In this document: one piece after another, positions 1 to 5,519 of the stretch
How positions within the stretch are numbered: the first letter of the stretch is position 1
How the letters are laid out: every line of letters starts with the position of its first letter
Source of the DNA: an uncultured Erysipelotrichaceae bacterium
GTDB taxonomy: Bacteria > Bacillota_I > Bacilli_A > Erysipelotrichales > Erysipelotrichaceae
NCBI GenBank assembly: GCA_937874965.1
Contig: CALNCD010000135.1
Span: forward strand, 1-11,142
Length of the DNA stretch: 11,142 nucleotides
Direction of reading: 5' to 3'
Program-made: the position numbers and the translations under genes
Notes under the pieces: model-generated
Database searches by the model: none
The model's input: the letters and a program-made list of their open reading frames with translations, nothing else
Told to the model about the DNA's origin: nothing

Positions 1-42
1 TACGTACGGTGACTGGAGTTCAGACGTGTGCTCTTCCGATCT
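1..42. other. Illumina TruSeq adapter and index (assembly artefact)
   Basis: Bases 9-42 (from GTGACTGGAG to CTCTTCCGATCT) match the 34-base TruSeq index-side adapter end to end. Bases 1-8, TACGTACG, occupy the position of the i7 index and are the reverse complement of CGTACGTA, which I recall as TruSeq index 22. The ATP synthase reading frame becomes recognisable directly after base 42. This is library sequence left at a contig end, not DNA of the organism. The apparent GTG start at base 26 lies inside it and is meaningless. Confidence 0.96.
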
Positions 43-781
43 GGCTCTATCTGCGCTGACGATGGCCGAGCATTTCCGGGATAAGCAAAAACAGGATGTT
101 CTCTTGTTTATTGATAACATCTTCAGATTTACCCAAGCGGGATCAGAAGTGTCGGCGTTATTGGGGAGAATGCCATCTGCTGTCGGCTATCAACCGACAC
201 TGGCTACGGAAATGGGCCAACTTCAAGAGCGGATTACTTCAACCAAGGATGGATCGATTACATCCGTGCAAGCAATCTATGTTCCTGCCGATGATTTGAC
301 TGATCCGGCTGCAGCCATTGTTTTTTCCCATCTCGATGCTCGTACTGTTCTGGATCGAAATATCGCGGCCTTAGGCATCTATCCTGCAGTGGATCCTCTC
401 GAATCAAGCAGCCAGCTTCTTTCTGAAGACAGTGTAGGCAGCAAACACCTTAATGTTGCTTTACGTGTCCAATCGCTCTTGCAACGATATAAGGAACTTC
501 AGGATATTATCGCAATTCTTGGTTTGGATGAGTTGGGGGAAGACGATCGTTCAGTGGTTGCTCGAGCAAGACGGGTCCGTAATTTTCTTTCTCAACCGTT
601 CAGTGTGGCTGAGGGTTTTTCCGGAATCAAGGGCAAGTATGTCGCATTGAGTGATACCGTGAACAGTTTCGCGGCCATCCTTGATGGAGAGACAGATGAT
701 ATTCCGGAATCCTATTTCTTGTTTAAAGCAACCATTCAGGATGTCATTGATGCCTATCGTGAGGATCGAGATGGACATTAG
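43..781 (+). CDS. atpD: F-type ATP synthase subunit beta, 3' part
   Basis: This is the catalytic beta subunit of the membrane-bound F1Fo ATP synthase, which makes or hydrolyses ATP in the cytoplasmic F1 head. Only about the last 245 residues are present; the P-loop and the catalytic Glu lie upstream and are lost because the contig starts here. Visible family signatures are the Walker B region LLFIDNIFRFTQAGSEVSAL, then GRMPSAVGYQPTLATEMG, ERITSTKDGSITSVQA and VPADDLTDPA, and LGIYPAVDPLESSS. The C-terminal helical domain contains RYKELQDIIAILG and FLSQPF. The DELSEED loop reads DELGEDD (527-547), a Ser-to-Gly and Glu-to-Asp variant. The C-terminus is of normal length. The stop overlaps the start of atpC by 11 bases. 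The 5' truncation is an assembly effect, not a biological one. Confidence 0.97.
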
Positions 782-1016
782 TTTTGTTACACCTGAAAAG
801 AAAGAAGTGTTAAACTCTGTTATGCAGATAACATTTGAAACTGTCGATGGACAACAAACCCTGTATGATCATCCGATGGATGTTTTGGTTGAAATTTGTG
901 AGGGAAATGTTATTATCAATAAAGATAGACTTTTTAAAGTGACAGATGGATTATTTTACATTGCCCAGAATACGGGGGTATTCAGTGTCTCGGATTTTTT
1001 TGAAATAAAGAAATAA
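771..1016 (+). CDS. atpC: F-type ATP synthase subunit epsilon, short form
   Basis: This 81-residue protein is the epsilon subunit, part of the central stalk joining F1 to the c-ring. ATG 771 is chosen because GAGG sits 6 bases upstream (761-764) and the product then opens with MDISFVTPEKKEV, matching the usual epsilon N-terminus. The pattern TPEK, then LYDHPMDVLVEI in place of the familiar LPNHAPLV, then GLFYI near the end fits the N-terminal beta-sandwich domain of about 85 residues. The usual bacterial protein is 130-140 residues and adds a C-terminal two-helix domain that inhibits ATP hydrolysis. That domain is absent: the gene stops cleanly at TAA 1014-1016 and ktrB follows 15 bases later, leaving no room for a lost tail. 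Identity is inferred from position and the weak but recognisable fold signature. Confidence 0.88.
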   Translation: MDISFVTPEKKEVLNSVMQITFETVDGQQTLYDHPMDVLVEICEGNVIINKDRLFKVTDGLFYIAQNTGVFSVSDFFEIKK

Positions 1017-1031
1017 AGAAGGGGTGATCTT

Positions 1032-2414
1032 TTGAACTTGAATCTCAAGACATTGAAAATCAAGCCGATCCGCTTGGTTGTGTTAAGTTTCCTGATGATC
1101 ATCGGCGTCGGAAGTTTACTGCTGTGTTTGCCTTGGAGTAACCAGATTCCGGGTGCCAGGTATGTCGATCATCTGTTCACCGCAGTTTCAAGTGTCTGTG
1201 TCACAGGTTTGGTCGTACTTTATCCAGTCCAGCAATACACGGTTTTCGGACAGATTATTATCATGGTCTTAATTCAATGCGGCGGATTAGGCATTATGAC
1301 GATTATTGCGTATGTGTTGAATCAGCTTAAAGTCAGGTTTGACATCCATGCAACGAAAACTGTTTCGGAAGCCACTGGACATAGCAGCTTAGCAACCCTT
1401 CATGGCTATGTGAAACGTATTATCCGCTATACCCTTATTTTCGAGGGAATCGGCATGGTTCTGCTGAGCATTCGGTTTATTCCGGAGTTCGGTCTCTTCG
1501 GAGGATTGTTTAATGCGATGTTTCTGGCGGTTTCGGCATTTTGTAATGCCGGTTTTGATAATCTGGGTCTCACGAATCTAATTCCTTATCAGTATGATGT
1601 TCTCGTAAGTTTAACGGTTTCGTGTCTGATTATCATCGGTGGATTAGGGTTTCCGGTCTGGATGGAGCTCAGCCGGTTGATCAAGGAAGCTGTGGAAAAG
1701 AAAAGCAATAAGCGTAAGGTGTTCAATTCGATGAATTCACATGCACGTATTGTGATCAAGATGACCTTGATGCTGCTGATCGGCGGAACAGTTGTCATTT
1801 TCTTTTTTGAACAGCAAAAACTTAGTATTGAAAGCCCGCAGGATTTCTTCCGGATTTTACTTACTTCTTTTTTCCAGTCAGTAACTACCAGAACTGCAGG
1901 CTTCTCAACCATGAATATTGCGACGATGCACTTCGGGAGCCTATTGGTCATGATTGTCCTTATGCTGATCGGCGGTTCACCTAGCGGGACTGCTGGAGGC
2001 TTTAAAACAACAACGCTTTATCTCGTATACCGTTTTGTAATCCAGGAGTATTTAGAAGATGAAAGTATTATTGTTCACAAGAAGGAAATTCAGCGGCGGA
2101 CAATTAAAAAAGCATTGGTTGTGTTTATCACCTTTCTAAGTCTCTACTTTGTCGCATCGTTTATCTTGGTAGTGAGTCTGCCTGGTGTGGACCCGCTGCG
2201 TATTTACTTTGAAGCAGCATCGGCAATCGGGACGGTTGGTTTAACAATGGATTTAACGATTCTTTTAAACGATCTAGCAAAAGGTGTGATAATGCTCCTA
2301 ATGTTCTTCGGACGGCTTGGTCCATTGGCTATTATTTTTGCGATACGAGGCAATAGTTCTCACAAGAAAGGAACTGAAGTGCATTATGCTCATGCAAATG
2401 TACTGATTGGATGA
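1032..2414 (+). CDS. ktrB: Potassium uptake channel subunit KtrB (Trk/Ktr/HKT family)
   Basis: Membrane subunit of a Ktr K+ uptake system, 460 residues, a usual length. It shows the four membrane-pore-membrane repeats of the family, each with its selectivity-filter glycine: SVCVTG (54-59), AFCNAG (169-174), TTRTAG (285-290) and AIGTVG (398-403). The glycine- and serine-rich GGSPSGTAGG (314-323) corresponds to the intramembrane gating loop of repeat three. FFGRLGPLA near the C-terminus is also typical. Ktr channels characterised in other bacteria are Na+-stimulated dimers of KtrB sitting on an octameric KtrA ring. The start is TTG 1032, supported by a strong AAGGGGTGAT upstream (1019-1028). 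The gene begins 15 bases after atpC, so it is probably transcribed with the ATP synthase genes, and it overlaps ktrA by ATGA. Confidence 0.95.
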   Translation: MNLNLKTLKIKPIRLVVLSFLMIIGVGSLLLCLPWSNQIPGARYVDHLFTAVSSVCVTGLVVLYPVQQYTVFGQIIIMVLIQCGGLGIMTIIAYVLNQLKVRFDIHATKTVSEATGHSSLATLHGYVKRIIRYTLIFEGIGMVLLSIRFIPEFGLFGGLFNAMFLAVSAFCNAGFDNLGLTNLIPYQYDVLVSLTVSCLIIIGGLGFPVWMELSRLIKEAVEKKSNKRKVFNSMNSHARIVIKMTLMLLIGGTVVIFFFEQQKLSIESPQDFFRILLTSFFQSVTTRTAGFSTMNIATMHFGSLLVMIVLMLIGGSPSGTAGGFKTTTLYLVYRFVIQEYLEDESIIVHKKEIQRRTIKKALVVFITFLSLYFVASFILVVSLPGVDPLRIYFEAASAIGTVGLTMDLTILLNDLAKGVIMLLMFFGRLGPLAIIFAIRGNSSHKKGTEVHYAHANVLIG

Positions 2415-3061
2415 CTATGAAAAAAACAGTTGCGGTTTTAGGATTAGGTATATTTGGGTCTTCAATTGCGAAGAAGCTCTGCGAATTTGATTGCGATGTT
2501 ATTGCGGTCGACATGGATATTGATAATGTCGAACGAGTGGGTCATCTGGTTGATCAGGCTATCCAGGCTGATTTTACCCACTATGAAGCGCTTGAAGAGA
2601 TCGGGCTTGGGGTTTGCGATATAGCGGTGATCGGAACATCTCGAAATCTGGAAAGTGCTATTCTGGGGGTATTGAACTGCAAGAAGCTGGGAATTAAGAC
2701 AGTGATTGCTAAAGCAAAGAATAAAACATACATGGACATTCTATACCGCATCGGTGCAGATAGAGTGATACGGCCTGAGAAAGATTCTGGTACACGGTTA
2801 GCTCAAGAGCTGGCTGCGCCAACAATTCTGGATCAAATCAATCTGGATGATCGCTATAACATCTACGAATTAGTTGCCCCGAAAGCATGGGTAGGCAAGT
2901 CATTGGCTGAACTTGATCTAAGAAATAAATATGGGATTAATTTAATCGGTTTTAAATCTTCTGGAATATTTGAAGTGCAGTATGATGCGCAAACGAAATT
3001 CAATAGCGGCGATATTGTCGTATTTATCGGGGATAAAGACTCTGTGAAATCAATTGTATAG
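2411..3061 (+). CDS. ktrA: Potassium uptake regulatory subunit KtrA (RCK/TrkA domain)
   Basis: Cytoplasmic gating subunit that binds nucleotides (ATP opens, ADP closes in studied homologues) and controls KtrB. Residues 5-135 form the Rossmann-type RCK_N domain, with GLGIFG at 11-16 and the ribose-binding acidic end of the second strand at VDMD (33-36). RPEKDSG (121-127) is the conserved segment that in Bacillus KtrA carries the cation-binding Glu. Residues about 140-216 form the RCK_C (TrkA-C) domain, including the hydrophobic FNSGDIVVFIGD strand. At 216 residues it is close to full length (about 220). ATG 2411 overlaps the ktrB stop as ATGA; ATG 2417 is an alternative start two residues later. 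No strong ribosome binding site is visible, so translation is probably coupled to ktrB. Confidence 0.95.
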   Translation: MTMKKTVAVLGLGIFGSSIAKKLCEFDCDVIAVDMDIDNVERVGHLVDQAIQADFTHYEALEEIGLGVCDIAVIGTSRNLESAILGVLNCKKLGIKTVIAKAKNKTYMDILYRIGADRVIRPEKDSGTRLAQELAAPTILDQINLDDRYNIYELVAPKAWVGKSLAELDLRNKYGINLIGFKSSGIFEVQYDAQTKFNSGDIVVFIGDKDSVKSIV

Positions 3062-3213
3062 GCTGAAAACTATGCTTGAAAGATGTGCAAATGCATGCAT
3101 TCATGATACGATTCAGGAAAGGATGCAATAAGGGTTTTCATGTGGGCTGCCGATTGCACTTGATGCAGCCGTGTAGAATATGAGGCGAGGGCGAGGCATG
3201 AACCAGCTGCACG

Positions 3214-3222
3214 TGTTAGAAT
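3214..3222 (+). promoter_or_regulatory. Probable extended -10 promoter for the alkyltransferase pair
   Basis: TGTTAGAAT is an extended -10 element: TG, one base, then TAGAAT, which matches TATAAT at five of six positions. The -35 region at proper spacing (3194-3199, AGGCAT) is poor, as is common for extended -10 promoters. Transcription would begin near 3229, about 26 bases before the ogt start. No rho-independent terminator is visible after ktrA, so read-through from the atp-ktr operon is also possible. Confidence 0.5.
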
Positions 3223-3235
3223 AGGGTATACCCTA
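3222..3235. promoter_or_regulatory. 14-bp perfect palindrome, possible operator
   Basis: TAGGGTATACCCTA is a perfect palindrome starting at the last base of the -10 element and covering the predicted transcription start. That position is typical of a repressor operator. The cognate regulator is unknown, and no regulator gene adjoins it. Confidence 0.45.
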
Positions 3236-3254
3236 CCTTTAGAGAGGAGTCATT

Positions 3255-3785
3255 ATGATTTACAAGACTTATTATAATTCACCGTTGGGACGTATCATTC
3301 TTGCTGCGAATGAGCAGGCGTTGCTCGGTGTCTGGTTTGATGATCAGCAGTTTATCAATGTGTCAGTGGTCGATGCGGCCATTCCGGAACCTGAATCTGC
3401 CCTCTTAATTCAGACTTCACAATGGCTGGATGATTATTTTGCCGGGAAAAGACCCCCGGTCCATGCTTTACCTCTGGCCTTTGCAGGGTCAACTTTCCGA
3501 AATCAGGTCTGGGCAATGCTTCAGGAGATACCGTATGGTGAAACAATGACATATGGTGAGATAGCGGCAACGCTTGTGGCGAATCAGGCGATGCAGCGGA
3601 TGTCTGCCCAGGCAGTCGGGAATGCAGTAGGCCATAATCCGTTCTCCATTCTTGTTCCTTGTCATCGGGTTTTAGGAATCCAGGGCAATTTAGTCGGTTA
3701 TGCAGGCGGGATTGACAGGAAACGTCAGCTTCTGCTTCATGAGGGTTACGCAGGGGTTCCGCTGAAGGAACCAAGAAAACGCTAA
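3255..3785 (+). CDS. ogt: Methylated-DNA-[protein]-cysteine S-methyltransferase (Ogt)
   Basis: DNA repair protein that removes alkyl groups from O6-alkylguanine (and O4-alkylthymine) by transferring them irreversibly to its own cysteine. The 176 residues contain the variable N-terminal ribonuclease-like domain (1-75) and the DNA-binding methyltransferase domain (about 78-165). The signature ILVPCHRVLG places the acceptor cysteine at Cys136; SFLG-type features GNLVGYAGG (144-152) and RKRQLLLHEG follow. The position of the arginine finger of human AGT is Gln119 here (SAQAVGNAVGHNP); I recall this SAQAVG form in other Firmicutes Ogt proteins, so it may be a lineage feature. The start is supported by AGAGAGGAG at 3241-3249. 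The stop codon shares one base with the start of the next gene (TAATG), indicating coupled translation of two related repair proteins. Confidence 0.95.
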   Translation: MIYKTYYNSPLGRIILAANEQALLGVWFDDQQFINVSVVDAAIPEPESALLIQTSQWLDDYFAGKRPPVHALPLAFAGSTFRNQVWAMLQEIPYGETMTYGEIAATLVANQAMQRMSAQAVGNAVGHNPFSILVPCHRVLGIQGNLVGYAGGIDRKRQLLLHEGYAGVPLKEPRKR

Positions 3786-4093
3786 TGGTTACCCTTGACG
3801 ATCACCTCATTGATTTGGTTTTGTCGACGGTTGCCGAGATTCCGTCAGGAAAGCTGTCAACCTATGGGGATATCGCAGACATGTGCGGATATCCGAACCA
3901 TGCCCGCTTAGTCGGACGGATCATGAAAGGATCAGGGCTTTATGGGGATTTCCCTTGCCATCGGGTGGTAAATAACCAAGGGGCATTAGTGCCAGGATGG
4001 GATGAACAGCGCGATTTATTGGCCGATGAGGGCATTACCTTTCTCGCTTCCGGTCATGCTGATCTTAAACGTTACCGCTGGCGAAGCGTTTGA
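3785..4093 (+). CDS. Small MGMT-family protein, ATL-like but with active-site Cys
   Basis: A 102-residue protein consisting only of the alkyltransferase DNA-binding domain, without the N-terminal domain of Ogt. Features: IPSGKLSTYGDIA (19-31) of the helix-turn-helix region, Arg41 in the arginine-finger position (HARLVGRIM), then DFPCHRVVN with Cys58, and LVPGWDEQRDLL in place of the GYAGG segment. Length, domain content and the C-terminal DLKRYRW ending match alkyltransferase-like (ATL) proteins, which flag bulky O6-alkylguanine lesions to nucleotide excision repair. ATLs such as E. coli YbaZ have Trp in place of Cys; here Cys is kept, so real transferase activity is possible. It starts at the ATG overlapping the ogt stop. 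Family assignment is firm; whether it acts as enzyme or sensor is open. Confidence 0.88.
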   Translation: MVTLDDHLIDLVLSTVAEIPSGKLSTYGDIADMCGYPNHARLVGRIMKGSGLYGDFPCHRVVNNQGALVPGWDEQRDLLADEGITFLASGHADLKRYRWRSV

Positions 4094-4411
4094 CGGGAAG
4101 GATCTGCAGATAGCTTTCCTGCTCATCAGGATCACTGTTCCTTGTTGCGTTTTCAGCAGTATAAGGTCAAGGCTGTTCTTCCCGAAAACCTGGGTTGCAA
4201 AGAGTTGGGAGGATAGGGTTCTTGGCTTTTCTGCGTGCCAGCAGTTATCCGGCCGGCGGTTTTCGCCGCTGCAACGAGCTGATCTAATGAGGAAAGAATT
4301 GGCGGAAGGTTAAATACGCACGCTGTTTCAGGTTTCACTCATCTTGCTTCCAGGATTTGCTGTCTTGTTTTTTTTATTGGATCCTGACAGTTTTTCCTGA
4401 AGGAAGCCTTG
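4094..4411. other. Intergenic stretch with no supported gene
   Basis: About 320 bases between the ATL-like gene and the methyltransferase. Open frames exist here on both strands, but none has a ribosome binding site or a recognisable product. Structures seen: a GC-rich hairpin CGGCG-GTTTT-CGCCG (4254-4268); a short hairpin at 4096-4119 with no T-run behind it; an eight-T run at 4368-4375 without a good stem before it; and CAGGAT (4351-4356) opposite ATCCTG (4381-4386). None makes a convincing terminator, and I see no convincing promoter for the downstream gene. Confidence 0.6.
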
Positions 4412-4435
4412 ATGCAATTAAAGAAGGATGTATGA
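4399..4435 (+). other. Possible true start and frameshift of the methyltransferase
   Basis: GAAGGAAG at 4399-4406 lies five bases before ATG 4412, the best translation start in the area. That frame reads MQLKKDV and then TGA at 4433-4435. Removing one base around 4430 would join MQLKKD to YDSAERRELA of the methyltransferase and give the longer N-terminus expected for this family. This could be a natural mutation, an assembly error, or a chance short frame. Confidence 0.4.
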
Positions 4436-4994
4436 TAGTGCTGAGCGACGAGAACTCGCTATGAAAATACGGAATAAAATCCGTCCTTATCTTAAGAACA
4501 GCGAAGCAATGACCCTTCTGGAGGTTGGCTGCGGGACAGGATTGATTGGCCTTGAATTCGCATCGTTGTTTCAGCGGACTCTTCTTCTGGATGGTTCTTC
4601 GGATATGATTGCCTGTGTGCAGGAAAAACTGAAGGACTCGGCACTCGCTGGAAATGTTGAAGCTCTCGTCCTGGATTTTGAACAGGAACGGCTGTCGGAG
4701 ACTTTTGATGTTGTCCTCGTGGTTCAGGTACTGCTGCATATCCAGGATAGCAGGGAAATGCTAGCACGCCTGTACGATTCACTTAAACCAGGAGGCCGTT
4801 TGATCCTTGTGGATTATACACGCAACAATGCCGTTAAGTCAGCGCTGATTCATCCCGGATTCGATGTCGGAGTGCTTCTGGATGAGTTGAAGAATACTGG
4901 GTTTTCCGCTTCTGAGTGCGTGGTGCTCTCTGATCTCAGGGAACCTTTGATGGGTTTGCCAACTCCTTTGTTTCTCATCTGTGCTGAGCGCTGA
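4428..4994 (+). CDS. Class I SAM-dependent methyltransferase, substrate unknown
   Basis: A 188-residue Rossmann-fold methyltransferase. Motif I is LLEVGCGTGLIG (30-41), which binds S-adenosylmethionine. The acidic residue after strand two is Asp55 (LLLDGSS). Strand four is FDVVLVVQVLLHI (93-105) and the post-motif segment is LKPGGRLILVDYTRN (119-133). The late HPGFD and LLDELKNTGF resemble small UbiE/YcgJ-type methyltransferases; the methyl acceptor cannot be predicted. The start is uncertain: ATG 4428 directly abuts its purine-rich stretch with no spacing. An ATG at 4412 with a well-spaced GAAGGAAG (4399-4406) enters another frame and stops after seven codons, which suggests a one-base frameshift near 4430. 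ATG 4461 is a further in-frame option. The gene ends inside its own terminator. Confidence 0.85.
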   Translation: MYDSAERRELAMKIRNKIRPYLKNSEAMTLLEVGCGTGLIGLEFASLFQRTLLLDGSSDMIACVQEKLKDSALAGNVEALVLDFEQERLSETFDVVLVVQVLLHIQDSREMLARLYDSLKPGGRLILVDYTRNNAVKSALIHPGFDVGVLLDELKNTGFSASECVVLSDLREPLMGLPTPLFLICAER

Positions 4995-5015
4995 GTCTTG
5001 ACTCGGCGTTTTTTT
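4989..5015 (+). terminator. Rho-independent terminator after the methyltransferase
   Basis: CGCTGAGT (4989-4996) pairs with ACTCGGCG (5001-5008) around a CTTG loop, with one G-U pair, and seven T follow (5009-5015). The stop codon TGA (4992-4994) lies inside the left arm. It separates the methyltransferase from the MarR-ABC operon. Confidence 0.9.
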
Positions 5016-5026
5016 ATACACTGAAC

Positions 5027-5055
5027 TTGACAGGAAAAGCAGAAGGAGTTAATAT
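5027..5055 (+). promoter_or_regulatory. Sigma-A-type promoter of the marR-ABC operon
   Basis: TTGACA (5027-5032) is a perfect -35 box, separated by 17 bases from TAATAT (5050-5055), a -10 box with four of six matches to TATAAT. Transcription would start near 5062. The -10 box overlaps the left edge of the inverted repeat at 5054-5073, a layout expected for autorepression by MarR. Confidence 0.85.
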
Positions 5056-5073
5056 TGTTAGTGTTCTAACAAT
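5054..5073. promoter_or_regulatory. Probable MarR operator (8-4-8 inverted repeat)
   Basis: ATTGTTAG-TGTT-CTAACAAT is a perfect 8-bp inverted repeat with a 4-base spacer. It runs from the -10 box across the predicted start site, immediately upstream of a marR gene. Size and symmetry suit a dimeric winged-helix repressor. Binding by the adjacent regulator is inferred. Confidence 0.8.
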
Positions 5074-5087
5074 TATCGAGGTGTACA

Positions 5088-5510
5088 ATGGAGAGAGAAA
5101 TCGGTTTTGAATTACGGGATGTCATGCAGCGTATCCATCAAGCGATGGAACGGAATCGTCTGAAAGACAACAATCACCTGACTCATACGCAGATGATGCT
5201 GTTGGTCTACTTATCGCAACAATCAGAGCCGGTCTACCAAAAACACATTGAAAAGCGGTTCAATATCCGTCGCTCAAGCGCGACAGCCTTGTTGAATGTT
5301 CTGGAAAGAGAGCAGTATATCAAACGACAGGAAGTAGCATTCGATGCCCGTTTGAAACAGATCGTTTTAACGGAAACATCCAAGGCAGTGATTGAAATCA
5401 TGGATCAGAATATTCGCACATTGGAGGATCGGCTCGGTCAAGGGATTTCAGATCAAGACCGGCTGATCTTCTTCAAGGTGATTGATCAGATCAAAGAAAA
5501 TTTGGAATGA
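5088..5510 (+). CDS. MarR-family transcriptional regulator
   Basis: A 140-residue winged helix-turn-helix protein of typical MarR length, most likely the repressor of its own operon. Terminal helices for dimerisation lie at about 1-30 and 100-140. The DNA-binding part spans about 34-95: THTQMMLLVYLSQ, the helix-turn-helix around HIEKRFNIRRSSATALLNVLE (the second helix from about 61 being the recognition helix), and the wing with DARLK (86-90) in place of the common DxRxK pattern. GAGGTG (5078-5083) precedes the ATG by four bases. The ABC exporter genes follow after nine bases, and the first exporter gene's ribosome binding site overlaps the marR stop. Comparable MarR-ABC-ABC operons are rcrRPQ of Streptococcus mutans and satRAB of S. 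suis. The inducer is unknown. Confidence 0.93.
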   Translation: MEREIGFELRDVMQRIHQAMERNRLKDNNHLTHTQMMLLVYLSQQSEPVYQKHIEKRFNIRRSSATALLNVLEREQYIKRQEVAFDARLKQIVLTETSKAVIEIMDQNIRTLEDRLGQGISDQDRLIFFKVIDQIKENLE

Positions 5511-5519
5511 GGTCAGTGT

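Noticed and set aside
26..43. GTG start codon giving atpD a complete N-terminus
   Set aside because: It lies inside the adapter; real AtpD proteins have over 200 residues upstream of this point.
43..1016. Possible N-type ATPase operon, in which atpD and atpC come first
   Set aside because: The next gene is ktrB rather than the atpQ/atpR genes of N-type operons. The normal order ending in atpD-atpC fits, although the upstream genes are outside the window.
3090..3101. 12-bp palindrome AATGCATGCATT
   Set aside because: It is made of alternating TGCA repeats, has no T-run behind it, and is not next to a promoter that I can support.
3072..3131. 19-codon open frame after ktrA
   Set aside because: No ribosome binding site, no recognisable sequence, and the length is easily chance.
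3145..3170. GGCTGC and GCAGCC inverted repeat as a ktrA terminator
   Set aside because: Only six pairs around a 14-base loop and no run of T follows.
3355..3774. 139-codon reverse-strand open frame over ogt
   Set aside because: It is antisense to a confident gene, with no family resemblance.
4096..4119. Hairpin GGAAGG/CTTTCC as terminator of the alkyltransferase genes
   Set aside because: Weak stem with a G-U pair and no T-run after it.
4094..4216. In-frame continuation of the ATL-like gene past its stop as a read-through extension
   Set aside because: ATL-like proteins end at the DLKRYRW segment, just before the stop; the continuation has no recognisable homology.
4235..4244. GTGCCAGCAG, resembling a conserved 16S rRNA segment
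   Set aside because: Only ten bases match and the flanking rRNA sequence is absent.
4002..4313. 103-codon + strand open frame overlapping the ATL-like gene
   Set aside because: Overlaps a confident gene in another frame, has no ribosome binding site, and its product resembles nothing I know.
4351..4395. T-rich inverted repeats before the methyltransferase as a terminator
   Set aside because: Two competing 5-6 bp stems with loops over 20 bases; neither gives a stable hairpin next to the T-run.
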